DNA of 64,000 nt from Deltaproteobacteria bacterium UBA4427. GTDB lineage: Bacteria > Myxococcota_A > UBA9160 > UBA4427. How positions within the stretch are numbered: position 1 is the first letter of the stretch; the number at the start of each line of letters is the position of its first letter. The stretch lies in contig DGPZ01000192.1 of assembly GCA_002390675.1 (NCBI GenBank), forward strand, positions 1 to 64,000. Direction: 5' to 3'. Made by a program: the position numbers and the translations under genes. A model generated the notes under the pieces. The model made no database searches. It was not told where the DNA came from and worked only from the letters and a program-made list of their open reading frames with translations. Positions 9,246-17,653 of the stretch are shown piece by piece.

Positions 9246-10140
9246 AGCTCGCTTGGGATTTTTTATTGGGGGGTAATGAAGGACAGGAAGCCCTTCACGA
9301 GGCGGCGCACCGTAGCACAGCCCCCCCGACACCATGAGGTGCCAAGAACGCAACTCCCGAGCCTCGTCAAAAATTCACTATTCTCACGGCCTATTCGCGC
9401 ATATCCCCCGCGGAACCCTGCTGTGTTCGCCCTCATAACAGCCTCTGACAACCCAGCTGACGACAGCCTAATCCACACTTCCCTTCCAGACAGACGGACA
9501 GCCTCCAATAACGGACGCACCCGCACCCGATCCGCATTTCCGGTCCGAAGCAAAGGGAGCGATCTCAGCCCATATCCTGAGCCCGCAATCCCTATCGCAT
9601 ATACAGAAATCTTAGGGGCCCCCGGGCGAAGAACCCGCCTAGCCAACTCCCCCGAAGCCCCATCGGCCTAGCCTTTTTTGTCAGCTCACGCTTTCAGGGA
9701 GGATCCTACGCTTCGTGACCAAGACCGAACTCTATGACGTGTTCGATTCAGTTGCGTGGGTCATGGAACAGGTCTCCGAATTGTGGCTAACGGCATCTTC
9801 GCGGTCGTTGTCGGCTCGCATTTTGTTGAGGGGAAATGGGTCTGAAGACTTGGAACGCTCTCAGCGGCTCTTTACGTCCTTGCGTCTTTAAATTTCTTCA
9901 CCCGGAATGTGACTCAGGGCATCAAACGAAACGAAATTGGCGAACGGATTGGGACAAGTGAAGAAGCGTACGACTCTTCGAACTACAGCTTTGCTGGGAC
10001 TTCCTCAATTCTAATCGTCGCCGTCGTGCCCTTGGCAACAACTGGAGGTGACACAGGGTTCAACCAGTGGCCTAGCCCGCCCGACCGGTTATGCCGCATA
10101 CTATTAAAATTGACGTCACTAACCAACGAAGGCAAAACCA
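9246..10140. other. Long intergenic region between helicase and DUF2164 genes
   Basis: About 895 bases without a recognisable gene. Upstream of the helicase start the sequence could be a long 5' leader, as cold-shock DEAD-box mRNAs often have, but I see no known riboswitch. A T6 run lies at about 9673-9678 on the plus strand without a clear stem before it. A small frame, 9715-9891 (GTG, preceded by AGGGAGGA), could encode 58 residues; a second frame there reads like a membrane segment (GIFAVVVGSHFVEGKWV), so it may be a decayed gene. I cannot identify it. Confidence 0.4.
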
Positions 10141-10380
10141 ATGCGTTTCAAGCTCACGGATGAACGGCGTGCGTACATGATTGCCGCTGTCCAAGCTCAT
10201 TTCAGTAATGAATTCGATGACGATTTCGGAGAGCTAAAGGCTGGCCTGATTCTAGACTTTTTCGTTAAGAACCTCGGGCCACCTCTATACAATCAAGCAA
10301 TCAGAGATGCGCATGGCTTCATTCAAGAGAAGCTCGTCGACCTAGAGGGTGATTTCTATGAGCCGGAGGAAAGGCGCTAA
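10141..10380 (+). CDS. DUF2164 family protein
   Basis: A small cytoplasmic protein of DUF2164, a conserved family of about 80 residues with no known function. The match is clear from the pattern ELKAGLILDFFVKNLGPPLY followed by NQAIRDAHGFIQEKLVDLEG, which is the signature of the family, with an acidic first part (NEFDDDFGELK). The predicted structure is all helical. At 79 residues it is complete. The start ATG at 10141 lies after AAGGCAAAACCA, a modest ribosome site. It stands alone between two poorly coding stretches and gives no functional hint. Confidence 0.85.
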   Translation: MRFKLTDERRAYMIAAVQAHFSNEFDDDFGELKAGLILDFFVKNLGPPLYNQAIRDAHGFIQEKLVDLEGDFYEPEERR

Positions 10381-10726
10381 CCCAGCTTTATGAATTAGCC
10401 TGAAGTGTCGCTCGCCTATTCTGCAGAGCTTCTAAAAGTAGAGCTCTCGGCTTTGAGAGCACGGTGTTTCCCTATGCCACGCGATACACCGACCGCTTCG
10501 GATTCAGAGGGGCTGGTCCCCTTCGATAAACTCCCGAGCGATCACGAACAGTCGTGGGTGAATCCGTCGCCCGATGAACAAGCTCCTTCTTCCACGGCCG
10601 AAATGACTTCCTCGGAGAATCTAAAATCGGTAGCCAGGGTGGGGTTTCTCCGTATTTAGGCGGTAGGCTTCCCCTTCAAGCAGCCCGACCCACGTGGCGG
10701 CGAAGGCACTAAGGGAATTCGCGGCC
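10381..10726. other. Intergenic region, no confident gene
   Basis: About 345 bases between the DUF2164 and DUF389 genes. A frame from 10405 (GTG) to 10659 could encode 84 residues rich in Ser, Pro and Glu, with no recognisable domain and no ribosome site. I do not call it. Nothing else is seen. Confidence 0.4.
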
Positions 10727-11719
10727 ATGGCCCTCAAGATCATAGAAGCACATGTGCCTGCTGAGCTCGCCGAAGAGGCTCGTGACGTCCTAAGCGACCT
10801 AGCAGGGCAGACTTGGATCGAGGAAGGCGGGCGATTCGGAAGAGTCGTTCGCGCAGTCGTCGGCTCCGAGCGTTCGGGCTCGGCGCTCGACCTGCTTCAT
10901 GAAAAGCTCGCCGACCGTGGATCCATCATGGTGCTAGTCGAATCCCTCGATGCTGTTCTGCCAAGGCCGCTTGCGGCTCGGCACCCCAGTCGGGGCGAGC
11001 GCATTTCAAGCTCCGCAGCCGTGAGTCGCGAAGAGGTTTATGCGGCGATCGCCGACAACGCAAAGCTCCATCGCCACTACCTATTCCTCGTCATTCTGGC
11101 TTCGATCGTCGCCGGAATTGGACTGACTCACGACAATACCGCGGCCGTGATTGGCGCCATGGTCGTTGCGCCGCTCTTAGGTCCGAATATGGCCATTGCC
11201 CTCGGCCTCGTATTAGGCGATCTCCCTCTCGTTAAACGCGCGCTCGTGGCCGCAGGTGCAGGCTTCGCTCTCACACTTGTATTCTCCATCGCGCTCGGCG
11301 CAATGATCGGCGTCGACCCAACGACGCCGGAACTCGCATCGCGCACAACGGTCGGCATTTGGGATCTCGCCCTTGCCCTCGCGGCGGGCTGCGCCGGAGC
11401 GCTCGCGTTCACGAGCGGGGCCCCCACCTACCTGACCGGTGTCATGGTCGCCGTCGCACTCCTGCCTCCCACGGTTGCAAGTGGGATGTTGATTTCTGCA
11501 GGCGAGTGGAACGGCGCGGGCGCAGCTTTACTGCTCGCCGCGGGAAACATCACGTCCGTCACACTTGCCGCGATACTGACTTTCGCGGCGCGTGGTATGC
11601 GGCCGCGTAATTGGTGGCTCGAGGAACGCGCCCAGCGATCTGCCCGCGTCGGAATTGCCGTCTTTGTCGCACTGCTAGCAGCGTTGGCCGGAATCATCTT
11701 CTTGGCCAGCGGCCGTTAG
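10727..11719 (+). CDS. DUF389 (TIGR00341-type) integral membrane protein
   Basis: An inner-membrane protein of the DUF389 family, of unknown function. The N-terminal soluble part (about 1-90) resembles the family's small alpha/beta domain, and a helical linker then leads to at least six hydrophobic segments. The hallmark is HDNTAAVIGAMVVAPLLGPNM (D and N, GAM, APLLGP), with later SGAPTYLTGVMVAVALLPP. The ATG at 10727 starts MALKIIEAHVP, the usual family N-terminus; a GTG at 10694 would add 11 residues. It ends 37 bases before the convergent ABC-F gene. Some homologues are fused to or neighbours of stress proteins, but nothing here fixes its role. Confidence 0.86.
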   Translation: MALKIIEAHVPAELAEEARDVLSDLAGQTWIEEGGRFGRVVRAVVGSERSGSALDLLHEKLADRGSIMVLVESLDAVLPRPLAARHPSRGERISSSAAVSREEVYAAIADNAKLHRHYLFLVILASIVAGIGLTHDNTAAVIGAMVVAPLLGPNMAIALGLVLGDLPLVKRALVAAGAGFALTLVFSIALGAMIGVDPTTPELASRTTVGIWDLALALAAGCAGALAFTSGAPTYLTGVMVAVALLPPTVASGMLISAGEWNGAGAALLLAAGNITSVTLAAILTFAARGMRPRNWWLEERAQRSARVGIAVFVALLAALAGIIFLASGR

Positions 11720-11756
11720 GCAACCTCGCCATCACCGCAGGGCATCCCTAAAACGT

Positions 11757-13724
11757 CTACTGCCCGGCAGCCCCGGCCTTGCGCGCTTCCAACTCTTCCC
11801 ATCGCTCGGTCAAGCGGAGCGCTTCGGCTTCTGCCGCTTCGAGTTCACCTCGTAGCGTAGTCACTTCATCTCCTGCGCCTTGATAGAGCGCGGGGTCCGC
11901 CAACTTCTCTTGTAGCGAGGTGACCTCAAGCTCCGCCGCTTCGATCAAATCCATCACGCCTTCGAGTTCACGTTTCTCCGTGTGGCTCAACTTCTTAGTC
12001 TTCGAAGCGGACGACAAAGCACTCTTCCCGCTTGAGTTCGCGCCGGTCGGTGAAGAGGGGGCGTTCAACTTTTTTCCGCTCACATCTTCCGGCGCCCGTG
12101 CCGCGCCGCTCGCGCGTCCTCGCGCAACGCGCTCCCGGTAGGCTTCAAACCCGCCCGCGTAGTACTCGACTCGGCCCTCACCTTCGAAGGCCAAAATGCC
12201 TGTCGTCACCCGATCAAGAAGCCAGCGATCATGGCTAACTAGCAAAATACTCCCGCCAAAATCCACCAACATGGATTCGAGCGCGCTTAAGGTCATGACG
12301 TCGAGATCATTCGTCGGCTCATCAAGCAGCAGCAGATTGCATTTCTGTGCAAGCAGTCGCGCCAAACAGACTCGCGCACGTTCTCCGCCGGAGAGTTCTG
12401 CAACTTGCACACGTTGCTGCTTTCTATCGAACAGAAAGCGCTCCAGATAGCTTCCGACCGAGAGCCGCTCTTCCCCTATGGCGATTTCTGTGGCGTCCCC
12501 GACCGCCGCCTCGCGGACGGTGTCCTTGGGGTTGAGTTCTCCGCGCGCCTGATCGAGATAGCCGATCTTGGTATTCGACCCACGGATGATCGATCCGCTC
12601 GTGATTTCAAGTTGATCGAGGATCGCGAGCAAAAGCGTCGTCTTGCCAGATCCGTTGGGCCCGACGATCCCAATGCGATCTCCCGGACGAAGGGCGAGAT
12701 CGAGCCCCTGAATCAGGCGCTTTCCGTCACGCTCAGCGCAAACACCTGTTAGGTCCAGGATTGTCTTGCCCTGGCGTTCCGACTGAAGCCGGAAGTCAGC
12801 TTGCCGCTCGGCAATAGGTGCTGTCTGATCGAGCGCTGTTTCCGCTCGCGAAATTCGTGCTTTTTGTTTTGTGCTTCGTGCCTTTGGTGCACGTCGCAGC
12901 CATTCGACTTCCTTGCGCAGGAAGTTCTGCGTATTGCGCCAAGTGCGCTCCTCGTGGGCCATACGATCGGCCTTGCCAATTAGGTAGCGCCCGTAACCAC
13001 CGTCGTAGCTATCAACTCGGCCCTCGTGGATTTCAAGCGTGCGAGTCGTGACTGCATCAAGCACACCGCGATCATGGCTAATCAAAAGGACCGCGCCCTC
13101 GAAGCGGTCGCGAAGATGTTCTTCGAGCCATTCGATTGTTGATAGATCGAGATGATTTGTAGGTTCGTCGAGAATCGCGAGATCCGGTTGAGCGACGAGG
13201 AGCTGCGCAAGCGCGACCCGACGGGCTTCACCACCGGAAAGCGTATCCACAAGCCGGCTTGCATCGGTGATCCCCAGATTGCCGACCGTCGCTTCGGCTT
13301 CGTGCTCCCGGTCCCAGCCACCGTGCCGTTCGAGTTCATCGCCAACAGAAGCAAGTTCTGTCGCTAGCCTCGACTGCTCGTCTTCGTCCGTCGTCACACC
13401 TAACGCTTCTGTTAACGAGTCATAGCGACGACGCGTCCCACTCCACTCGACCAAACTCTCGAGCACGACTTCACGTACGGTACGGCCGGGTTCGAAACTC
13501 GGCTCCTGAGCGAGATAAGCGACGGTTGATTCGCGGCGGCGCGAGATACGGCCCCCATCGATATCGTCCAGCCCAGCAAGGACCCGACCGAGAGTGCTCT
13601 TGCCCGAACCGTTATGTCCGACAAATCCAACCTTTTCGCCGCGACGAATCGTGAGCGTCACGTCCTCAAGGAGCTTTCGCCCCGCGATGATTTTGCTCAG
13701 CTGTGCAGCATCTAAAACAGGCAT
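11757..13724 (-). CDS. uup: ABC-F family ATPase, Uup-like
   Basis: A soluble ABC-F protein with two ATP-binding cassettes and no membrane domain; such proteins act on the ribosome or, for Uup, on branched DNA or ribosome assembly. Cassette 1 has Walker A GHNGSGKST (36-44), signature LSGGEARR and Walker B LAILDEPTNHLD. Cassette 2 has GPNGSGKTT, LSGGERAR and LLLLDEPTNDLD. The linker between them has the usual charged helices. The last about 80 residues, rich in Glu, Leu and Lys, form the coiled coil that marks Uup rather than EttA. At 655 residues the length fits Uup. ATG at 13724. It is convergent with the DUF389 gene and stands alone. Confidence 0.9.
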   Translation of the reverse strand: MPVLDAAQLSKIIAGRKLLEDVTLTIRRGEKVGFVGHNGSGKSTLGRVLAGLDDIDGGRISRRRESTVAYLAQEPSFEPGRTVREVVLESLVEWSGTRRRYDSLTEALGVTTDEDEQSRLATELASVGDELERHGGWDREHEAEATVGNLGITDASRLVDTLSGGEARRVALAQLLVAQPDLAILDEPTNHLDLSTIEWLEEHLRDRFEGAVLLISHDRGVLDAVTTRTLEIHEGRVDSYDGGYGRYLIGKADRMAHEERTWRNTQNFLRKEVEWLRRAPKARSTKQKARISRAETALDQTAPIAERQADFRLQSERQGKTILDLTGVCAERDGKRLIQGLDLALRPGDRIGIVGPNGSGKTTLLLAILDQLEITSGSIIRGSNTKIGYLDQARGELNPKDTVREAAVGDATEIAIGEERLSVGSYLERFLFDRKQQRVQVAELSGGERARVCLARLLAQKCNLLLLDEPTNDLDVMTLSALESMLVDFGGSILLVSHDRWLLDRVTTGILAFEGEGRVEYYAGGFEAYRERVARGRASGAARAPEDVSGKKLNAPSSPTGANSSGKSALSSASKTKKLSHTEKRELEGVMDLIEAAELEVTSLQEKLADPALYQGAGDEVTTLRGELEAAEAEALRLTERWEELEARKAGAAGQ

Positions 13725-13740
13725 GTATTCCTAGGGTCAC

Positions 13741-13848
13741 TCACTTAAAACGAATCGGCCCGCGCAGAACCGAGCTCTGCGCGAGATGCGTAAGGCCTTC
13801 GGACCGAACGAAGGGACTGACCTTCGCGAACATAAGGCCAAATTTCAT
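13741..13848 (-). pseudogene. 5' remnant of an LLM class F420-dependent oxidoreductase gene
   Basis: From an ATG at 13848 the minus strand reads MKFGLMFAKVSPFVRSEGL and then THLAQ, which is the typical N-terminus of LLM class F420-dependent oxidoreductases (TIGR03619-like; N-terminal beta strand, then loop, then first helix). After HLAQ the similarity ends, and a stop follows 11 residues later, so only about 24 of roughly 290 residues remain. There is no ribosome site. It sits just upstream of the uup start on the same strand. I read it as a decayed gene or a deletion scar. Intact relatives are at 19984, 44733 and 45650. Confidence 0.5.
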
Positions 13849-14716
13849 GCAGAGGAGTCCGGGGGCGCTGGGGTGAAGAGGCGCGACGATACCCAACTCG
13901 AACGCCTCAGGTAGCGCCCCTCGGTCAGAGCTCACGAAGGGGATAATCGAACTCTAACGACCGAGATCGACCTTCTCGAAAAGGTCGATCTTTATTGCGA
14001 ATCCGCAATCTCTGATTCCGAGACCTTTATCTCTACAGGCCGGCCACAAAACCTGAACGCCTAACTCGACCCAAGACAGCGCATCGAACTCGGGTATAAC
14101 GAGATCGCTACCTGTCCTCACGATGCCCCCAAGCCCACGGTTCTATTCAGAATCCAAAGACAGGACACCCTTGCCACGCCTGCGGGCAATGCTTGTGCTG
14201 CCACACCGTCGCTATCAAGGAGCTGCGCAGAGAGACGGAATCGCCAATATCCGCAGCAGACGGTCACCCCGAGCGGCACGCAGTAGAGCATCGACTCGCG
14301 CTGGAGACCCAGGCCGCCGTGGCTTTAGACGAAGCCCGTGACGAATCGCAGGATGAGGGGGCCTGGGATCCAAATCGGGCGGAGCCCACAAATGGCACCC
14401 CACGCCATCCTAAAACGACCATTCTTTTGAACTGCACCGCAACTGAAAAACTCGTTTCGTTGGTTCGCAAGTATCTGTATTTATTGATTAAAATTCTCGT
14501 CCCGGAACATCTGACACTCGATCCAGCGAATGCATTTGTCCGCCCCGCGAGCTCCGGCGGTCCCGCCCCCTCTCCTGAAAAATGCTGTGCGAGATCATGA
14601 TCCGGGTGGGATCGAGCGGCTATGTTCGGTCGCAGTTTCACGCCCCATCATTCTTCCCAAGCCCCTGGCTCCGCATGTTAAAAGCATGCGTGCCCTCATT
14701 TGGAGCCCGCTCAATC
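13849..14716. other. Intergenic region upstream of the FAD dehydrogenase
   Basis: About 870 bases with hairpins at 13964-14009 and no confident gene. A plus-strand frame open from 14100 to about 14600 begins with a cysteine-rich stretch (HACGQCLCCHT) and continues with charged, low-complexity sequence. It lacks a convincing start and I cannot match it to any family. The 14582-14716 extension of the flavoprotein frame is also not believed to be translated. Confidence 0.35.
13964..14009. repeat. Two adjacent hairpins (perfect inverted repeats)
   Basis: First hairpin: AGATCGACCTT (13964-13974), loop CTCGAA, AAGGTCGATCT (13981-13991), an 11-base-pair perfect stem. Second: ATTGCG (13994-13999), loop AATC, CGCAAT (14004-14009). 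The first is followed by CTTTATTG on the plus strand, too poor in T for a good terminator. They could be a weak terminator, an RNA structure or a degenerate palindromic repeat. Confidence 0.6.
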
Positions 14717-16195
14717 ATGTCCGCCGCTTCCACGCCCACCGATGCCCTGCCCTCCAACCCTCGAAGCGCCGACTCAATTGAGTCCTGGTGGGGCGAATAC
14801 GATGTCGTGGTTGTCGGCTTCGGTGTCGCGGGCGGTGCCGCCGCAATCGAAGCGCAGCGCGCCGGCGCCTCGACGCTCATCCTCGAACGCGCGACACGCG
14901 GCGGCGGAGCGACGGCGCTCTCCGAAGGCACGGTCTATTTTGGGGGCGGCACGCGCGTCCAGAAGGCGGCGGGCTTCGATGACTCTCTTGAGAATATGCT
15001 CGCGCACGTGAAAGGCGCGGCGGGGCCGACCGCAGATCCCGAAAAGGTCCAGCTCTATTGCGAAAATAGCCTCAACCACTTCGAGTTCTTCGAGAGCTGC
15101 GGCGTCGAATTCAAAGACACCTACTACGACCACAAGGTGATTTTCCCGCCGACCGACGATTGCCTGATCTACTCGGGCAACGAGCAAGCGCATCCCTTCT
15201 CGGAAGAAGCGACACCCATCCCACGCGGACACAAACCAAAAAAGGAAGGCAGCGCCGGCGGCTATATTATCGAGCAGATGATCCAGACCTTCGAAGCCGA
15301 AGGCGGCACGATTCAAAACGAATCTCGCGTCCAAACCCTCATCCAAGACGAAACCGGCCGCGTAGTTGGTGTCCTCGCACTCATCGAAGGCGAAGCGCGT
15401 GCGATCCGCGCGAACCGCGGCGTCATCCTCACGACCGGCGGCTTTATCATGAACCGGGATATGGTCGAGCGCTTCGCGCCCGACCTAGCAAAGTGCCGCT
15501 TCCCAATCGGCAGCGAAGGTTGTGACGGGAGCGGAATCCGAATGGGCATGGGCGTTGGCGGAAACGCCATCAACATGAACGAAGGGCTCATGACCACGCC
15601 CTTCTTCCCCCCGGCCAGTCATATCAAGGGCTTGCTCGTCAGCACCCGCGGACAGCGCTTCATCAACGAAGATTGCTATCACGGCAGGGTCACCGACGCG
15701 ATCATGAAGAAGGCAGACGGCAAGGCGTACCTGATCGTCGACGACGCGCTCTATGACGAGGAGGGCATGCTCGCGCGTTACAAAATGGCCGCGGTCGAAG
15801 AGACGATCGAAGAACTCGAGGCATCGCTCGGCATTCCGGAGAGCCACCTCGCCCACACCTTCGAAGCTTATAACCGATCAGCCGAAAAGGGCGAAGACCC
15901 CATCTTCAACAAAGCGAGCAAATACGTAACGCCCCTTAACAACCCACCCTTCGCCGCTCTCGATCTCGCCGTCGACGAAAGCATCTGGGCCGTATTCACG
16001 TTAGGCGGCCTTGAAACGAAGGCGAGCGGGGAAGTGCTCAGCGTAGATGGTGAAATCGTCGGTGGCCTCTATGCCGCAGGCCGAGCATCCGCAGGCCTCA
16101 CGCGCTCTGGCAGTCACTACGCGAGCGGCATGTCCATCGGCGGAAGTAGCTTCTTTGGCCGAATGGCCGGGAAAAACGCGGCAAAATCGGCGTAG
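14717..16195 (+). CDS. FAD-dependent dehydrogenase related to 3-ketosteroid-delta1-dehydrogenase and fumarate reductase
   Basis: A flavoprotein of the FAD_binding_2 family that oxidises or reduces carbon-carbon bonds next to carbonyls. The Rossmann motif GFGVAG is at residues 34-39, followed by LILERATRGGGATALSEG, a KstD-like FAD segment. Near the C-terminus GGLYAAGRASAG and SGSHYASG hold the second FAD contact and a tyrosine (Tyr468) that aligns by eye with the catalytic Tyr of KstD, though the glycine four residues later is Met here. The ATG at 14717 gives 492 residues, a usual length; earlier in-frame starts give an atypical N-terminus. It is convergent with the P450 gene 26 bases away. 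Steroid or other cyclic substrates are an inference. Confidence 0.85.
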   Translation: MSAASTPTDALPSNPRSADSIESWWGEYDVVVVGFGVAGGAAAIEAQRAGASTLILERATRGGGATALSEGTVYFGGGTRVQKAAGFDDSLENMLAHVKGAAGPTADPEKVQLYCENSLNHFEFFESCGVEFKDTYYDHKVIFPPTDDCLIYSGNEQAHPFSEEATPIPRGHKPKKEGSAGGYIIEQMIQTFEAEGGTIQNESRVQTLIQDETGRVVGVLALIEGEARAIRANRGVILTTGGFIMNRDMVERFAPDLAKCRFPIGSEGCDGSGIRMGMGVGGNAINMNEGLMTTPFFPPASHIKGLLVSTRGQRFINEDCYHGRVTDAIMKKADGKAYLIVDDALYDEEGMLARYKMAAVEETIEELEASLGIPESHLAHTFEAYNRSAEKGEDPIFNKASKYVTPLNNPPFAALDLAVDESIWAVFTLGGLETKASGEVLSVDGEIVGGLYAAGRASAGLTRSGSHYASGMSIGGSSFFGRMAGKNAAKSA

Positions 16196-16220
16196 GTTGG
16201 CTTCGCAATAAGGCTGCTGG

Positions 16221-17501
16221 TCAGCCAGCCTTACCAGGCGTAAATGCGCAGGGCATGCGCTTGATTCCGTGAATAAAGTTGGACTCAAGCCGCTCGGGTG
16301 CGCCCGTGATTTCAAGATCGGGCATTCGTCGCAAGAGCCGCTCGAACATTACCTTGATCTCACGACGAGCCAGGTTGGCGCCAAGACAGAAATGCGGCCC
16401 CGGGCCGCCGAACCCAACATGCTCATTCGGCGTTCGAAGCACATCGAACTGATGCGGGTTTTCGAAAACCGCTTCATCTCGGTTGGCCGAGTTGTACCAG
16501 AGGATCGTCTTGTCCCCAGCCTTCATCTGCTGACCGCCTAGCACAGTGTCTTCCGTACAGGTTCGTCGCATAAAGATCACAGGCGAGGCCCATCGAACGA
16601 CTTCTTCAACCGCCGTCGGGGCGACACCCTCAAAATCAGCTGCCCACTTCTTACGTTCGTTGGGATTGTCGCAGAGGGCCTTCATGCCGTGGCTGATCGC
16701 GTTTCTCGTCGTCTCGTTTCCCGCGACAACGAGCAAGATAAAGAAGGAAGCGAGTTCCCCTCCGCTCATCGCGCCGTCTTCAAGATCCGCATTCAACAGC
16801 TGCGTCGTCAGATCGTTGCCCGGGTTCTTCGCGCGATCCGCTGCAATCTCATTCATGAGCGCAGCGAGTTCGCCACCCGCACCAAGAGCCGCCGGAATCA
16901 TCTGCGCTGGATCTGAGACGAGATCGGGGTCGCCCAGGCCAAGGATGACATTGGTATTTCGAAAGACCATCTCAGTTTGGCTATCGGGGATTCCCATCAT
17001 GTCGCAGATGATTTCCAGGGGAAGCGGCGCCGCGATGTCAGTCACGAAGTCGCATTCGCCGCGCTCGATCACACGGTCAATGATTATATCTGCGCGGCGC
17101 TCGACGGAGTCTTCCAAACGGCCCAGGGCCTTAGGCGTGAAGCCTCGGGAGACGATGCGACGGAGACGTCCGTGGCGCGGGTCATCCATATTAATCATGC
17201 CGCCAAAGAACTCCGAAAATTCCGGCGGCAGGTCCGCGATAGACGTCGCGCCTCGCGCCGACGAATGAATCGCCGGATTTCGACTCGCCTCAAGCACGTC
17301 CGCATGGCGCGTGAGCGACCAATACCCGGGTCCTGCCGGAATCGGAGAATTAGGCATTATCTCCTCTTCCTCATCCCAATGAACGGGACACTCCTCGCGC
17401 AGCGTCGCGAAAGCGCCTTCGCGCTCCTCGATCGGCCGCATCCAGAAGTCGCGGGGGGAGAGCTTGATTTGATCAACGGACAGAACTCGGCGAATTTCCA
17501 T
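16221..17501 (-). CDS. Cytochrome P450, CYP125/CYP142-like
   Basis: A soluble bacterial P450 monooxygenase. From the ATG at 17501 (426 residues) it shows the oxygen-binding I-helix AGNETT (260-265), ExxR as EVVR (300-303), and the haem loop FGGPGPHFCLG (364-374) with ligand Cys372. Several segments (AGNETTRNAISHGM, NPHQFDVLRTPNEHVGFGG, the ending APERLESNFIHGIKRM) resemble CYP125, the sterol 26-hydroxylase of actinobacteria that oxidises the cholesterol side chain. The upstream extension to 17762 overlaps the divergent acyl-CoA dehydrogenase gene and is rejected. Redox partners are not adjacent. A weak hairpin at 16209-16233 overlaps its stop. A role in terminal oxidation of a sterol or isoprenoid chain is inferred. 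Confidence 0.9.
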   Translation of the reverse strand: MEIRRVLSVDQIKLSPRDFWMRPIEEREGAFATLREECPVHWDEEEEIMPNSPIPAGPGYWSLTRHADVLEASRNPAIHSSARGATSIADLPPEFSEFFGGMINMDDPRHGRLRRIVSRGFTPKALGRLEDSVERRADIIIDRVIERGECDFVTDIAAPLPLEIICDMMGIPDSQTEMVFRNTNVILGLGDPDLVSDPAQMIPAALGAGGELAALMNEIAADRAKNPGNDLTTQLLNADLEDGAMSGGELASFFILLVVAGNETTRNAISHGMKALCDNPNERKKWAADFEGVAPTAVEEVVRWASPVIFMRRTCTEDTVLGGQQMKAGDKTILWYNSANRDEAVFENPHQFDVLRTPNEHVGFGGPGPHFCLGANLARREIKVMFERLLRRMPDLEITGAPERLESNFIHGIKRMPCAFTPGKAG

Positions 17502-17653
17502 GGCGAGGGAACCTAAGTCAGGCTCCCGTCTCGTCAAGGACGCAGATCGACTCAACCAAAGACCGCCGGTCCAGCTAGACTGCCGCTTGCCTTTCAAAGG
17601 GCCCGAGACAATATGCCGCAACCGCCTCATACGCCGCGCAGGAGAAGATCGAA

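Noticed and set aside
9909..10163. Plus-strand frame of 84 codons before DUF2164
   Set aside because: No domain or ribosome site, and it overlaps the well-supported DUF2164 start.
10405..10659. GTG frame of 84 codons before the DUF389 gene
   Set aside because: Low-complexity Ser/Pro/Glu composition, no ribosome site, no family.
14100..14602. Cysteine-rich frame (HACGQCLCCHT) upstream of the FAD dehydrogenase
   Set aside because: No start codon with ribosome site and no similarity that I recognise after the cysteine stretch; kept only as a note in the intergenic entry.
16209..16233. Inverted repeat TAAGGCTG ... CAGCCTTA at the P450 stop
   Set aside because: No T-run on either side and alternative pairings compete; too weak to call a terminator.
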